Shown: piece by piece, positions 8,593 through 16,958 of the stretch
Position numbering within the stretch: position 1 is the stretch's first letter
How the letters are laid out: each line of letters starts with the position of its first letter
From: Flavihumibacter petaseus NBRC 106054
GTDB lineage: Bacteria; Bacteroidota; Bacteroidia; Chitinophagales; Chitinophagaceae
Direction: 5' to 3'
Length of the DNA: 64,000 bases
Assembly: GCF_000974785.1 (NCBI RefSeq)
Contig: NZ_BBWV01000001.1
Coordinates: forward strand, 1,674,001-1,738,000
Program-made: the position numbers and the translations under genes
Notes under the pieces: generated by a model
Database searches by the model: none
Told to the model about the DNA's origin: nothing
The model's input: only the letters and a program-made list of their open reading frames with translations

Positions 8593-8961
8593 ATGAGTGC
8601 GAACAGGAACAAGGTTATCCTTATCGGTAACCTGGGGGCAGACCCGGAGATCAGGATTACACCCAACGGAAAACGCGTGGCCAATTTCAATATGGCGACA
8701 GACGACAACTACACCAACAGCCAGGGCGAAGCCGTGAAGGAAGTGCAGTGGCATCATGTGGTGGCATGGGGAAAACTGGCCGAGAAAGTGGAGGCGGAAT
8801 TGAAGAAAGGATGCCGCGTGCGCGTGGAAGGCAGGATCGGCTACAGGAGTTATGAGGACAAGGAAGGGCAGAAAAGATACCTGACAGAAATAACGATCGG
8901 GGAATTTGAACTGCAACAAACCGCGGTATCCGTAGATTTACCGCAGGAACATGAAACCTGA
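8593..8961 (+). CDS. ssb: Single-stranded DNA-binding protein, short form
   Basis: 122 residues. OB fold with the SSB pattern: NKVILIGNLGADPEIR, FNMATDD, WHHVVAWGKLAEKV, KGCRVRVEGRIGYRSYED, and a final strand TEITIGEFEL. It ends almost at the OB fold (VDLPQEHET), without the Gly/Pro-rich tail and acidic tip (DDxPF type) that recruit partners in housekeeping SSBs. Its last 11 bases overlap the start of a PIF1-type helicase gene, so the two are probably coexpressed. Confidence 0.95.
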   Translation: MSANRNKVILIGNLGADPEIRITPNGKRVANFNMATDDNYTNSQGEAVKEVQWHHVVAWGKLAEKVEAELKKGCRVRVEGRIGYRSYEDKEGQKRYLTEITIGEFELQQTAVSVDLPQEHET

Positions 8962-11239
8962 CGAAATCAATCCGGCTTTTGACATTGCTGTCCGCTTTGT
9001 GCTGCACACGAAACGGAACCTTTTCCTGACGGGTAAGGCAGGCACGGGAAAGACGACTTTCCTGAAACATATTCTCGGCCGCCACGAAAAAAAGACGGTG
9101 GTGGTGGCGCCCACGGGTGTCGCTGCCATCAATGCCGGTGGCGTAACGCTGCATACCTTTTTCCAGTTGCCCATGGGTGCATTTGCGCCTGGCTATGAGC
9201 TGCCCGATGCGGGACATATACTGTTCAACAACCAGCAGACCTTATTGTCCAACCTGCGGCTGAACAGTACCAAGAGAGAGCTCATGCAGGAAATGGAACT
9301 GCTGGTGATTGATGAAGTGAGTATGCTGCGCGCCGATACGCTCGATGCCATCGACTGCATCCTGCGGTATGTGCGCAGGCAACCCCGGGAGCCCTTTGGT
9401 GGCGTGCAGGTCTTGTTTATTGGTGACCTTTACCAGTTGCCACCGGTGATCAGTGATGCAGAATGGGAATCGTTGAAAACTTATTATAACAGCCCATTCT
9501 TCTTTGATGCGCGGGTGTTGAAAGACACGCCATTGCAGGTGATCGAGTTGACGAGGATCTACCGCCAGCAGGAACAGTTGTTTATTGACCTGCTCAATAA
9601 GGTCCGCAACAACAGCATCACGGCAGTTGAATTGCAGCAGCTGAATGCGCGTTGCAATATACCCCGGCTGCCAGAAGCAGGAGCCACGCGGCCGATCACC
9701 CTGACCACGCACAATGCGATCGCAGAATCGTTAAACCTGAAAGAGCTGAATGCACTGCCCGAAATGGTGAAAGAATATGATGCCGTCATTACCGGTGAGT
9801 TTTCGGACAAAGCGTACCCGGCGGAACAGGTGTTGAAGCTGAAAGTGGGTGCGCAGGTGATGATCACGAGAAATGACAAGGGAGAAGACCGTCGGTATTA
9901 CAATGGAAAGATCGGGCGCATTCGGGCCTTCCGCGAGAAAGGCATCGAGATCGAATTTCCCGGAAGTTATGATACCCTGCTGCTGGAAAAAGAAACCTGG
10001 CGCAACCTCCGCTTCCGTTTTAACCGCGTGCTGAACCAGGTGGAAGAAGAAGAACTGGGCACATTCACCCAGTATCCGGTGCGGCTGGCCTGGGCCATCA
10101 CCATTCACAAGAGCCAGGGACTGACCTTTGAAAGTGCAGAAGTGGATGCGGGTGCTGCGTTTGCAGCGGGACAGGTATATGTTGCGCTCAGCCGGCTGAC
10201 CCGGCTCGATGGCCTCTACCTGAGAAGACCGATTGCTGCCAATGCGATTTCCACCGACGGAAGGATCGTTGCGTATTCCAATACATTTCCGGATCCTGAG
10301 TCTGTAGCATCCGTTTTGCCGGAAGCAGAAAAATGGTTTATTGCCGACAAGGTCTTTGCTGCATTCCGTTTCGAAACCCTTGCAGAGCAGGCAAGGTTGT
10401 GGATCACGGGTGAAGGCGACTACAAGAAATACCCGGTCGGCGAGAAGGCTACACTTCCGGTGCTGTTCTCGGAGCAGTTGAATCACCTGGCCACCGTCGG
10501 CAGGAAAACTGTCACGCACCTGGATACACAATTCAACCTGGGTCAAGTACAGGGATTTGAAACCATGGGGGAACGCATCTATGCGGCGATCGGCTACTTT
10601 AACCCGCTGCTGAAAAATTTGCTGGAGCAACTGTATACAGAAGCGAAGAGCGTACCCGATGGAAAGAAAGGAAAGCAACAGAAGCTGGTGCTGGTGATGT
10701 GGGAGGAATTGTTGCTGCGAAGGGTCTCCGCGATGGAACAAGCGCGAAAAATAGCCGATGCCCTGGTGGCGGCCATCCCCGCTGCAGCCATCCTGGCAAT
10801 GGTGGAGCAGTCCGAAGCAGTCAAAGGAGTGCTGTCAGACGAAAATGCCGGATCAGCCAGCACAAAAAAATCAGGTTCAAAAAAAGGAACGAAAAAGCAT
10901 GTTGCTGGTGGGAACAACGATGACCCAACAGGAGAAAAAGTTCCGAGCGCATGGATGACACTGGCATTATTTATGGGCGGTAAAAGCATGGAGGATATTG
11001 CAACCACGCGGGAGCTGGCTTTGTCTACAGTCGCCGGCCATCTTGTGGAAGCTGTTGAGGCAAATAAACTTTCGGCAGCAGACCTGGTCTCAGTTGAAAA
11101 GATAGTATTGATCCGTCAGGCAATCACCGGAAGTGGTGCCAAATCACTGAAAGAATTGAAAGCAGTATTATCTGATGAAATAGAATACTATGAGATCAGG
11201 GCCGTACTGGCGGATAAAAAAATATCCGATTCAATATGA
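8951..11239 (+). CDS. PIF1-family SF1 helicase with C-terminal helix-turn-helix
   Basis: 762 residues. Walker A is GKAGTGKTT (about residues 27-35), Walker B LLVIDEVSML, then FIGDLYQLPPV, and the late motif AITIHKSQGLTFESAEVD, all as in PIF1/RecD-like 5'-3' DNA helicases. After about residue 470 comes a helical HRDC-like segment, a Lys/Ser-rich linker, and a C-terminal HTH_40-type domain (TLALFMGGKSMEDIATTREL). The gene starts inside ssb (11-base overlap), suggesting a joint role in replication or repair of difficult structures. Cytoplasmic. Confidence 0.9.
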   Translation: MKPDEINPAFDIAVRFVLHTKRNLFLTGKAGTGKTTFLKHILGRHEKKTVVVAPTGVAAINAGGVTLHTFFQLPMGAFAPGYELPDAGHILFNNQQTLLSNLRLNSTKRELMQEMELLVIDEVSMLRADTLDAIDCILRYVRRQPREPFGGVQVLFIGDLYQLPPVISDAEWESLKTYYNSPFFFDARVLKDTPLQVIELTRIYRQQEQLFIDLLNKVRNNSITAVELQQLNARCNIPRLPEAGATRPITLTTHNAIAESLNLKELNALPEMVKEYDAVITGEFSDKAYPAEQVLKLKVGAQVMITRNDKGEDRRYYNGKIGRIRAFREKGIEIEFPGSYDTLLLEKETWRNLRFRFNRVLNQVEEEELGTFTQYPVRLAWAITIHKSQGLTFESAEVDAGAAFAAGQVYVALSRLTRLDGLYLRRPIAANAISTDGRIVAYSNTFPDPESVASVLPEAEKWFIADKVFAAFRFETLAEQARLWITGEGDYKKYPVGEKATLPVLFSEQLNHLATVGRKTVTHLDTQFNLGQVQGFETMGERIYAAIGYFNPLLKNLLEQLYTEAKSVPDGKKGKQQKLVLVMWEELLLRRVSAMEQARKIADALVAAIPAAAILAMVEQSEAVKGVLSDENAGSASTKKSGSKKGTKKHVAGGNNDDPTGEKVPSAWMTLALFMGGKSMEDIATTRELALSTVAGHLVEAVEANKLSAADLVSVEKIVLIRQAITGSGAKSLKELKAVLSDEIEYYEIRAVLADKKISDSI

Positions 11240-11305
11240 CCTTCGGATCAGTTTGCTTATATTCAGGAAAGCGTCCCCCATTTTTGGAAACTAAATATTG
11301 TGTGC

Positions 11306-11905
11306 ATGGATTACAAGCAGTACCGAAAGCATCTGGATACCCTAATGGAAGCACAGCGAACAACAGGAGCGAACCAGGAAGAGTGGCTCGTTGACTATAC
11401 CCGGCTCAATATTCAACGGATGCGGAAGGTTGAGGAAAACTGGAAGCCCAGTGAACAACAGGAAGACCTCCTGCTGACTTTTGAAACTCCCTTAAGATGG
11501 ATCACCCTCACCGAGGGCTGGTCAGGCGACGCCGCCCATATAGTTCCCGTCATCGAGAAAATCGCACAGATTAATCCCCTCATGCAACACCAGGTGTTGC
11601 TGCGGGATGAGAACCCCGAACTGATGGATAAATTCCTGACGGACGGAGAACGTGCCATTCCCAAAACGATCTTTCTTGATGCGGAAACTGACCAGGTCTG
11701 GGGCAGCTGGGGTCCAAGGCCCAAAGCAGCCATGGAACTGATCCACGGGCTTGAAGCAAGCCGCGCACTGCCGAAGGAAGCGATCTTTTCTCAACTGCAT
11801 GCCTGGTACCAGAAAGACCGGGGTTGCCGTACGGCCTGGGATTTTATCGATCACCTGCAGGCAGCTGTACTCAGGAAAAAAGCTGATACGCAAGAAGGCT
11901 CATAA
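11306..11905 (+). CDS. Thioredoxin-like protein lacking the CxxC motif
   Basis: 199 residues from ATG 11306; GTG 11300 is a possible alternative. The middle matches the Thioredoxin_9 group (PF14595): WITLTEGWSGDAAHIVPVIEKIA, then DENPELMDKFLT, a cis-Pro region AIPKTIFLD, and WGSWGPRP. The redox position, where relatives usually have Trp-Cys, is Trp-Ser here, so it is probably not a dithiol oxidoreductase. The 3' end overlaps feoB by 35 bases in convergent orientation. Confidence 0.78.
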   Translation: MDYKQYRKHLDTLMEAQRTTGANQEEWLVDYTRLNIQRMRKVEENWKPSEQQEDLLLTFETPLRWITLTEGWSGDAAHIVPVIEKIAQINPLMQHQVLLRDENPELMDKFLTDGERAIPKTIFLDAETDQVWGSWGPRPKAAMELIHGLEASRALPKEAIFSQLHAWYQKDRGCRTAWDFIDHLQAAVLRKKADTQEGS

Positions 11906-13976
11906 CATAAGCCAGTCCGGTCATGTAGGCCAGCTGAATTGCCGGCCATTTCCAGCTGCGGGTTTCTCTTTTCACCACAGCAAGCGTACTCATGCACTGC
12001 ATCGCCAGCAGGTAAAACACCATGAGGGAGATGCCGGTGGCCAGGGTATATACTGGCTGACCATCCGCCTTTTTGGCCTGCTGCATTTTTTCACGCAGCA
12101 GCAATCCGCTGTCGTCATCGCCTACACTGTACAGGGTGGCCATGGTGCCGACAAATACTTCGCGTGCAGCAAAAGAGGTGATCAGTGCAATACCGATTTT
12201 CCAGTCGTACCCGAGGGGACGGATCACCGGCTCGATCGACTTGCCTAGGATGCCGGCATAGGAGTTCGCCAGCTTTTCTGAATTTTCTTCGCGTTCCAGC
12301 TCATCCACGTTGGCAGGTTGGCTGGCTTTCAATGCGGCGTATTGCTTCTCCACATTGCTCATGCGGTCGGCGGGACCATAACTGCTGAGTGCCCAGAGCA
12401 GGAGGCTGATCACCATGATCACTTTACCGGCATCTACCACGAAGATCTTTGCTTTCTGCACCATGGTGGTACCCACATTTTTCCAGCGCGGCGCGCGGTA
12501 CATCGGCAGTTCGAGGATGAAAAAGCTTTTTTCTTTGATTTTTATAAACCACTTGGCGATATAAGAAATCAGCATTGCCAGCACGATGCCCAGCAGGTAA
12601 AGGCCCATCATGACGAGCCCCTGCAGGCTGATAAAGCCGAGCAGTTTTTTGGAAGGAATAACGAGGCCGATCAGGATGGTATATACGGGAAGCCGCGCGC
12701 TGCAACTCATCAGCGGGGTGACGAGGATGGTCAGCAGGCGCTCTTTGGTATTTTCAATATTACGTGCCGTCATGATCGCGGGCACGGCACAGGCGAAGGC
12801 ACTGATCATTGGCATCACGCTCTTGCCGTTAAGTCCCACTTTGCGCATGAGCTTATCCGTGAGGAAGCTGATCCGGGCCATATAGCCGGTGTCTTCCAGC
12901 AGGGTGATCAGTCCGAACAGGATCATGATCTGCGGCACAAAAACCAGGATGCCGCTGAGTCCCGCGAGGATGCCGTTCGTTAAGAGATCAGACCACCAGG
13001 TTTGTGGCAAAACGGAGGAAAGCCAGGAGCCGAGGTAACCGAAGGTCCATTCGATAGCATCCATCGGGTATTGGGCGATCAGGAAAACGCTTTGGAACAA
13101 CAGGAATAAAACGGACAGCAGGATAATGTATCCCCACACGCGGTGCAGCAGGAGTTTGTCCAGCTTTTCGGTGAAGAGGCTCTTGTGCAGCGGATCGGGC
13201 TCCACCACGGTTTGCTGCATGATCCCCTTGATGCGGGCATACCGCTGCAAAATTTCTTCTGCCTGGGTTTTGGTGGGGTTGAAGTTGAAAGCTTTTTCCT
13301 TGCCTTCGATCAGGTCCTGTTCAGCTGGGGACAACTGGAAATGTTCATGGTTGATCAGGTAGTGGATGGCCTTGTAATCGCTTAGGCCGGCGATCTCTTC
13401 TTTTACCGCATCCACGGCCTGGGGGGCGAGTTCCTTGTTGGTGATGAAATCGCGGCTGGGGATCCGGTATTGATGAGTGGCGGTGGCGGCCATGGCTTTT
13501 TTCAGCTGGGGGATCCCCTTGTTCTTGCGGGGATTCACCACCACCACCGGTACGCCGAGTTCGCGCTCGAGGCCTTCGATATCGATCTCGATGCCTTTCT
13601 GGCGGGCGAGGTCCATCATGGTGAGGGCCACCACCACCGGGATCTTGAGGTCGATGATCTGGGAAACAAAAAGGAGGTTGCGTTTGAGGTTGGCAGCATC
13701 GGCCAAAAGGACGAGCATGTCGACCTTGACGTCGGTATCCTGTTCCATCAGCACCTTGTAGGTCACCCATTCGTCGCCGCGTTTGGGATAAAGGCTGTAC
13801 GTGCCCGGCAGATCAATGATGGTGGCAGCCAGTTGTTCAGTCAACTGGGTGTTTCCGGTCTTTTTATCTACGGTTACTCCTGGGAAATTTCCAACTTTCT
13901 GGTTTAATCCTGTCAGTGCATTAAAAAGCGAGCTTTTGCCACTATTCGGATTTCCCACTAATCCAATTTGAATCAT
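11871..13976 (-). CDS. feoB: Ferrous iron transporter FeoB
   Basis: 701 residues. N-terminal G-protein domain with G1 GNPNSGKSSLFNAL, G2/G3 region VTVDKK and DLPGTYSL, and switch elements; then about 10 membrane helices with the two Gate motifs (FVPQIMILFGLITLLEDTGYMAR; a later SCSARLPVYTILIG with Cys). It imports Fe(II) across the inner membrane. No FeoA ORF or FeoA domain is present next to it or at its N-terminus; a small membrane-protein gene is upstream instead. Confidence 0.96.
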   Translation of the reverse strand: MIQIGLVGNPNSGKSSLFNALTGLNQKVGNFPGVTVDKKTGNTQLTEQLAATIIDLPGTYSLYPKRGDEWVTYKVLMEQDTDVKVDMLVLLADAANLKRNLLFVSQIIDLKIPVVVALTMMDLARQKGIEIDIEGLERELGVPVVVVNPRKNKGIPQLKKAMAATATHQYRIPSRDFITNKELAPQAVDAVKEEIAGLSDYKAIHYLINHEHFQLSPAEQDLIEGKEKAFNFNPTKTQAEEILQRYARIKGIMQQTVVEPDPLHKSLFTEKLDKLLLHRVWGYIILLSVLFLLFQSVFLIAQYPMDAIEWTFGYLGSWLSSVLPQTWWSDLLTNGILAGLSGILVFVPQIMILFGLITLLEDTGYMARISFLTDKLMRKVGLNGKSVMPMISAFACAVPAIMTARNIENTKERLLTILVTPLMSCSARLPVYTILIGLVIPSKKLLGFISLQGLVMMGLYLLGIVLAMLISYIAKWFIKIKEKSFFILELPMYRAPRWKNVGTTMVQKAKIFVVDAGKVIMVISLLLWALSSYGPADRMSNVEKQYAALKASQPANVDELEREENSEKLANSYAGILGKSIEPVIRPLGYDWKIGIALITSFAAREVFVGTMATLYSVGDDDSGLLLREKMQQAKKADGQPVYTLATGISLMVFYLLAMQCMSTLAVVKRETRSWKWPAIQLAYMTGLAYVMSLLAYQLFS

Positions 13977-13993
13977 GCCAACCTCTTGAAGCG

Positions 13994-14001
13994 CAAATTT
14001 A
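13994..14001 (-). promoter_or_regulatory. Candidate -7 box of feoB
   Basis: On the minus strand TAAATTTG, a full match to the Bacteroidota TAnnTTTG box, ends 17 bases before the feoB ATG. No clear TTG was found at the expected upstream distance, so confidence is moderate. Confidence 0.45.
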
Positions 14002-14045
14002 CCGAGGAATCATCCATTCGGCTTACGAATTCGGGAAGAAGGTGG

Positions 14046-14393
14046 TTACCCGCCCTTTTCCTGGACATGCAGGCGGTGAAATACCCGGTGCATGATCGGC
14101 GCCAACAGGATGCCGCTGTTGGTAATGAACACGATACCCGCAAAAAGCGCATAAAATGACGAAAAGAGCTTGGCGCCATTGCCGTGCATGTCCACCACCG
14201 GGCCCATTCCGCCCAGTAACATGGCGGAATTGTGGAAAGCATCCAGCCAGGAGGCTTCGTCAAGGAAATGAAATCCTGCGGTGCCCAGCACGAGGCAGCC
14301 GGCCAGTACTAACAGGCAGATAAAGAGGTTGTAGGAGAGCCTGCGGTAAAACCGCTGCCTGCTGATAACAGGCTGGTTGATACGCTCATACAT
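14046..14393 (-). CDS. Small membrane protein, ion-channel-like
   Basis: 115 residues with two clear membrane helices (LFICLLVLAGCLVLGTAGFHF and LFSSFYALFAGIVFITNSGILL) flanking a re-entrant-like stretch SAMLLGGMGPV. The helix-pore-helix layout recalls the two-helix K+ channel module, but the GYG/GFG selectivity signature is absent, so function is not assigned. It is between the comB-like gene and feoB on the same strand. Confidence 0.65.
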   Translation of the reverse strand: MYERINQPVISRQRFYRRLSYNLFICLLVLAGCLVLGTAGFHFLDEASWLDAFHNSAMLLGGMGPVVDMHGNGAKLFSSFYALFAGIVFITNSGILLAPIMHRVFHRLHVQEKGG

Positions 14394-14416
14394 ATATGTA
14401 AGGGATTTGAGCGAAG

Positions 14417-15181
14417 TTACGATCCCGGGACCGCCGAAACCGCTGCCACAGCCGGAACCGCGATCAGCCTGTCCCCCTGGAACAGCGGCAGCACATTCGC
14501 CCCGTCGGCCGTCAGGCAGTACCGGATATCCTTTTCCAGTCCATAGCCGGTCAGCCGGTGGTAGTGGGACGCATCCCTGCTCTTCATGAATTCGTAAAGG
14601 TCCGGCTGTGCTTCCTGGTAGGCTGCTTCGGCCAGGTTGGAACTGTCGCAGTTGATCCGGAAATGTTCCCGCACCCGGTTGATCACGGCACCGGCGAAGA
14701 GGGTATCCTCGATGTTCACGCGGTCTTTCCAGGCAGCGCAGGCCAGCACCACGTTTCTTTTTTCGCGGATCAGGAAATCAGCAATGGCCGATAAATTGGG
14801 AAATGATCCGGTTACGATCACCGGGGCACCGTTGTTCAGGGCCATATGCAGCAGCTTAGTGCCGTTGGTGGTGGTCAGGACGAGTGTTTTGCCTTCAATA
14901 AACTCGCGGGGATATTCAAAGGGGGAATTGCCATATTCGAGGCCGTCGGCCACCTTGCCGTCGCGTTCACCGGCGGTAATGCCGCCGAGTTGTTCGCCGA
15001 GTTCGATGCAAAGGGGTACAGAATCCACCGGAACTACCGACGCCGCGCCATTGTAGAGGGCCGTGGCAATGGTGGAAGTAGCCCGCAGTACATCAATGAT
15101 TACCACAATACTATCCTTCAGGTCATATAGGTTCAACAGGGAGGGCGATAACGCCGTAAACAGTTCGGGCTTTGTAGTCAT
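14417..15181 (-). CDS. comB: 2-phosphosulfolactate phosphatase family protein
   Basis: 254 residues from ATG 15181 (MTTKPELFTAL). It matches the ComB family: VVIIDVLRATSTIATAL near the N-terminus, AGERDGKVADGLEYGNSP, LVLTTTNGTKLL, and ACAAWKDRVNIEDTLFAGAV. ComB dephosphorylates 2-phosphosulfolactate to sulfolactate in coenzyme M synthesis of methanogens; many bacteria have it for sulfolactate-type metabolism. In Bacteroidota a link to sulfonate or sulfonolipid metabolism is conceivable, but no other such gene is in the window. Confidence 0.9.
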   Translation of the reverse strand: MTTKPELFTALSPSLLNLYDLKDSIVVIIDVLRATSTIATALYNGAASVVPVDSVPLCIELGEQLGGITAGERDGKVADGLEYGNSPFEYPREFIEGKTLVLTTTNGTKLLHMALNNGAPVIVTGSFPNLSAIADFLIREKRNVVLACAAWKDRVNIEDTLFAGAVINRVREHFRINCDSSNLAEAAYQEAQPDLYEFMKSRDASHYHRLTGYGLEKDIRYCLTADGANVLPLFQGDRLIAVPAVAAVSAVPGS

Positions 15182-15204
15182 GGGACGCAAAATTAAGATT
15201 TTGC

Positions 15205-15236
15205 GCGGCTACACGATTCCGCGGCTACACGATTCC
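15205..15236. repeat. 16-bp tandem duplication over a stop codon
   Basis: GCGGCTACACGATTCC occurs twice head to tail. On the minus strand each copy carries the final codons and TAG of the SRPBCC gene, so the first stop is used and the second copy is a leftover. A recent replication-slippage event is the simplest reading. Confidence 0.9.
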
Positions 15237-15707
15237 TTCCAGGACCCTTTTCCATTGGTCGGTTTCCGCATAGGCCTTGATGCCCTGGTTACGCGTTTCC
15301 AGCAGTGCGGTGAGGTAATTCTTCAGGTAGAAGCGGTCCACCGCATAACCGAGAAACCCGTAGGGCACTTCGTAATGGAGATAGTCGATCATCAGGGTGC
15401 CGTTGGCGACTTCCTTGAAATGGTGTTCATGTTTGAAGCTTTTGAAATCGCCTTCCAGCATTTCGTCGATGAAACTAACGGGTGGTTTCAGCGACGTGAT
15501 CTTGCTTTTCAACAGACGGTTCTTGCCCAGGTGACGGGCTTTCCAGGTGACCGTTTCGTGCAGGTTCATCAGTCCCATACGGGTGCCACCTACGGCTTCT
15601 TCGCCATATTTGCTCATTGTTTTACGATGCAGGTCAATGCTTCTCGACAAATCGAAAACGCGCGAAGGAGGGGCCTGGATAAAGGTGGTCAGGTGGATCG
15701 TCGGCAT
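15225..15707 (-). CDS. SRPBCC (START-like) domain protein
   Basis: 160 residues. It begins with the strand MPTIHLTTFIQAPPSRVFDLSRSIDLH typical of polyketide-cyclase/START-like folds; later ETVTWKARHLGKNRLLKSKI, MLEGDFKSFKHEHHF and GTLMIDYLHYEVPYG complete the helix-grip fold. Ligand unknown; such proteins bind small hydrophobic molecules in the cytoplasm. It is flanked by gcvT upstream and comB downstream on the same strand. The stop codon sits in a 16-bp tandem duplication. Confidence 0.82.
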   Translation of the reverse strand: MPTIHLTTFIQAPPSRVFDLSRSIDLHRKTMSKYGEEAVGGTRMGLMNLHETVTWKARHLGKNRLLKSKITSLKPPVSFIDEMLEGDFKSFKHEHHFKEVANGTLMIDYLHYEVPYGFLGYAVDRFYLKNYLTALLETRNQGIKAYAETDQWKRVLEGIV

Positions 15708-15759
15708 GGGGTAAATCGTTACCGGTTTCCGAGCGAAAATTGTTCCAAAAATTGAACCA

Positions 15760-16845
15760 TTACTGGAAAGGAACCTTGCTCACTTTGGCTTTCAGCTTTT
15801 TATCACGTACCGCAATGAAAACTTCGCTGTCCGGCGCGGTATGGCTGATGTTCACATACCCGAGACCGATAGCTTTCTGCAGGGATGGTGCCTGTGTGCC
15901 GCTGGTCACCACGCCGATATTGTTGCCGGCTGCATCTTCAATCGTATAACCATGCCTGGGAATGCCCTTGTCGATCATTTCGAAGCCCACCAGTTTGCGG
16001 GAAACGCCGCTGGCTTTTTGTGCCTCGATGATCTTGTCTGCCGTGAATTCCTTGGAGAATTTGGTGATCCAGCCAAGGCCAGCTTCGAGGGGTGACGTGG
16101 TATCGTCGATATCGTTACCGTAGAGACAGTAGCCCATTTCCAGGCGGAGGGTATCGCGGGCGCCGAGGCCGATGGGCTTGATGCCGCTGGCCTTGCCTGC
16201 TTCAAAAATGGCATCCCAGATCTTTTCGGCTGCACCGTCGGTGTCTTCAAAATAGATTTCCACGCCGCCGGCACCGGTGTAGCCGGTAGCACTGATCAGG
16301 ACATTGTCCACCCCGGCAAACCTGCCTTTTACAAACGTGTAATATTTGAGGTTGAGGATATCAATATCGGTGAGGGTCTGCAGGATTTTAGTGGCGTTGG
16401 GTCCCTGGATCGCGAGGAGGCAGGTTTTGTCGGAAATGTTGTGCATTTCGACGTTCTTCTCATTGAAAGAAGAGATCCAGTTCCAGTCTTTTTCAATATT
16501 GCTGGCATTGACTACCAGCATGTATACTTTTTCGGGTTCGATGCAGTACACGATCAGGTCGTCTACGATACCGCCTTCCTTATTGGTCAGGGCGCTGTAT
16601 TGGGCCTTGCCGGCAGTGAGTTTGGACGCGTCATTGGTAGTGACCCGCTGGATCAGGTCCAGTGCATCAGCTCCTTTCAGGATGAATTCGCCCATATGGC
16701 TTACATCGAATACGCCGGCATTTTTGCGGACGGCGGCATGCTCATCATTGATGCCGGTGTAGGAGATCGGCATGTTATAACCTGCGAAGGGGGCCATCTT
16801 GGCACCCAGTTCAATATGCTTCTGCGTAAACGGTGTATTTTTCAT
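15760..16845 (-). CDS. gcvT: Glycine cleavage system T protein (aminomethyltransferase)
   Basis: 361 residues from ATG 16845 ([10 protein letters not shown]). T-protein features: [25 protein letters not shown], the folate-binding strand [33 protein letters not shown], and the C-terminal barrel ending AKVSKVPF. It transfers the methylene group of aminomethyl-lipoyl H protein to tetrahydrofolate with release of ammonia. No gcvH or gcvP is nearby, which is normal for this group where the genes are often scattered. Confidence 0.96.
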   Translation of the reverse strand: MKNTPFTQKHIELGAKMAPFAGYNMPISYTGINDEHAAVRKNAGVFDVSHMGEFILKGADALDLIQRVTTNDASKLTAGKAQYSALTNKEGGIVDDLIVYCIEPEKVYMLVVNASNIEKDWNWISSFNEKNVEMHNISDKTCLLAIQGPNATKILQTLTDIDILNLKYYTFVKGRFAGVDNVLISATGYTGAGGVEIYFEDTDGAAEKIWDAIFEAGKASGIKPIGLGARDTLRLEMGYCLYGNDIDDTTSPLEAGLGWITKFSKEFTADKIIEAQKASGVSRKLVGFEMIDKGIPRHGYTIEDAAGNNIGVVTSGTQAPSLQKAIGLGYVNISHTAPDSEVFIAVRDKKLKAKVSKVPFQ

Positions 16846-16863
16846 ATAGCGCTGTTCGGTCGG

Positions 16864-16871
16864 CAAAAGTA
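16864..16871 (-). promoter_or_regulatory. Candidate -7 box of gcvT
   Basis: Minus strand TACTTTTG matches TAnnTTTG and ends 18 bases before the gcvT ATG. No convincing upstream TTG was seen at the usual distance. Confidence 0.4.
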
Positions 16872-16924
16872 GGTAAAGGGTATGGAAAATAACCAGTTAG
16901 CCGATTGCGTTAAAAAGATAGCTG

Positions 16925-16953
16925 TTTGTTTACAGCAAATCTTAGTAAATTTG
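16925..16953 (+). promoter_or_regulatory. Promoter of the HAD phosphatase gene, very short leader
   Basis: TTTG (16925-16928), 17 bases, then TAAATTTG (16946-16953), which fits the Bacteroidota -33/-7 consensus. The ATG at 16959 follows after 5 bases, so the transcript would start at or next to the start codon. Confidence 0.6.
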
Positions 16954-16958
16954 CGTAT

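Noticed and set aside
12318-12983. Plus-strand ORF of 221 codons inside feoB
   Set aside because: His/Gln-rich antisense shadow of a strongly conserved gene; no family resemblance.
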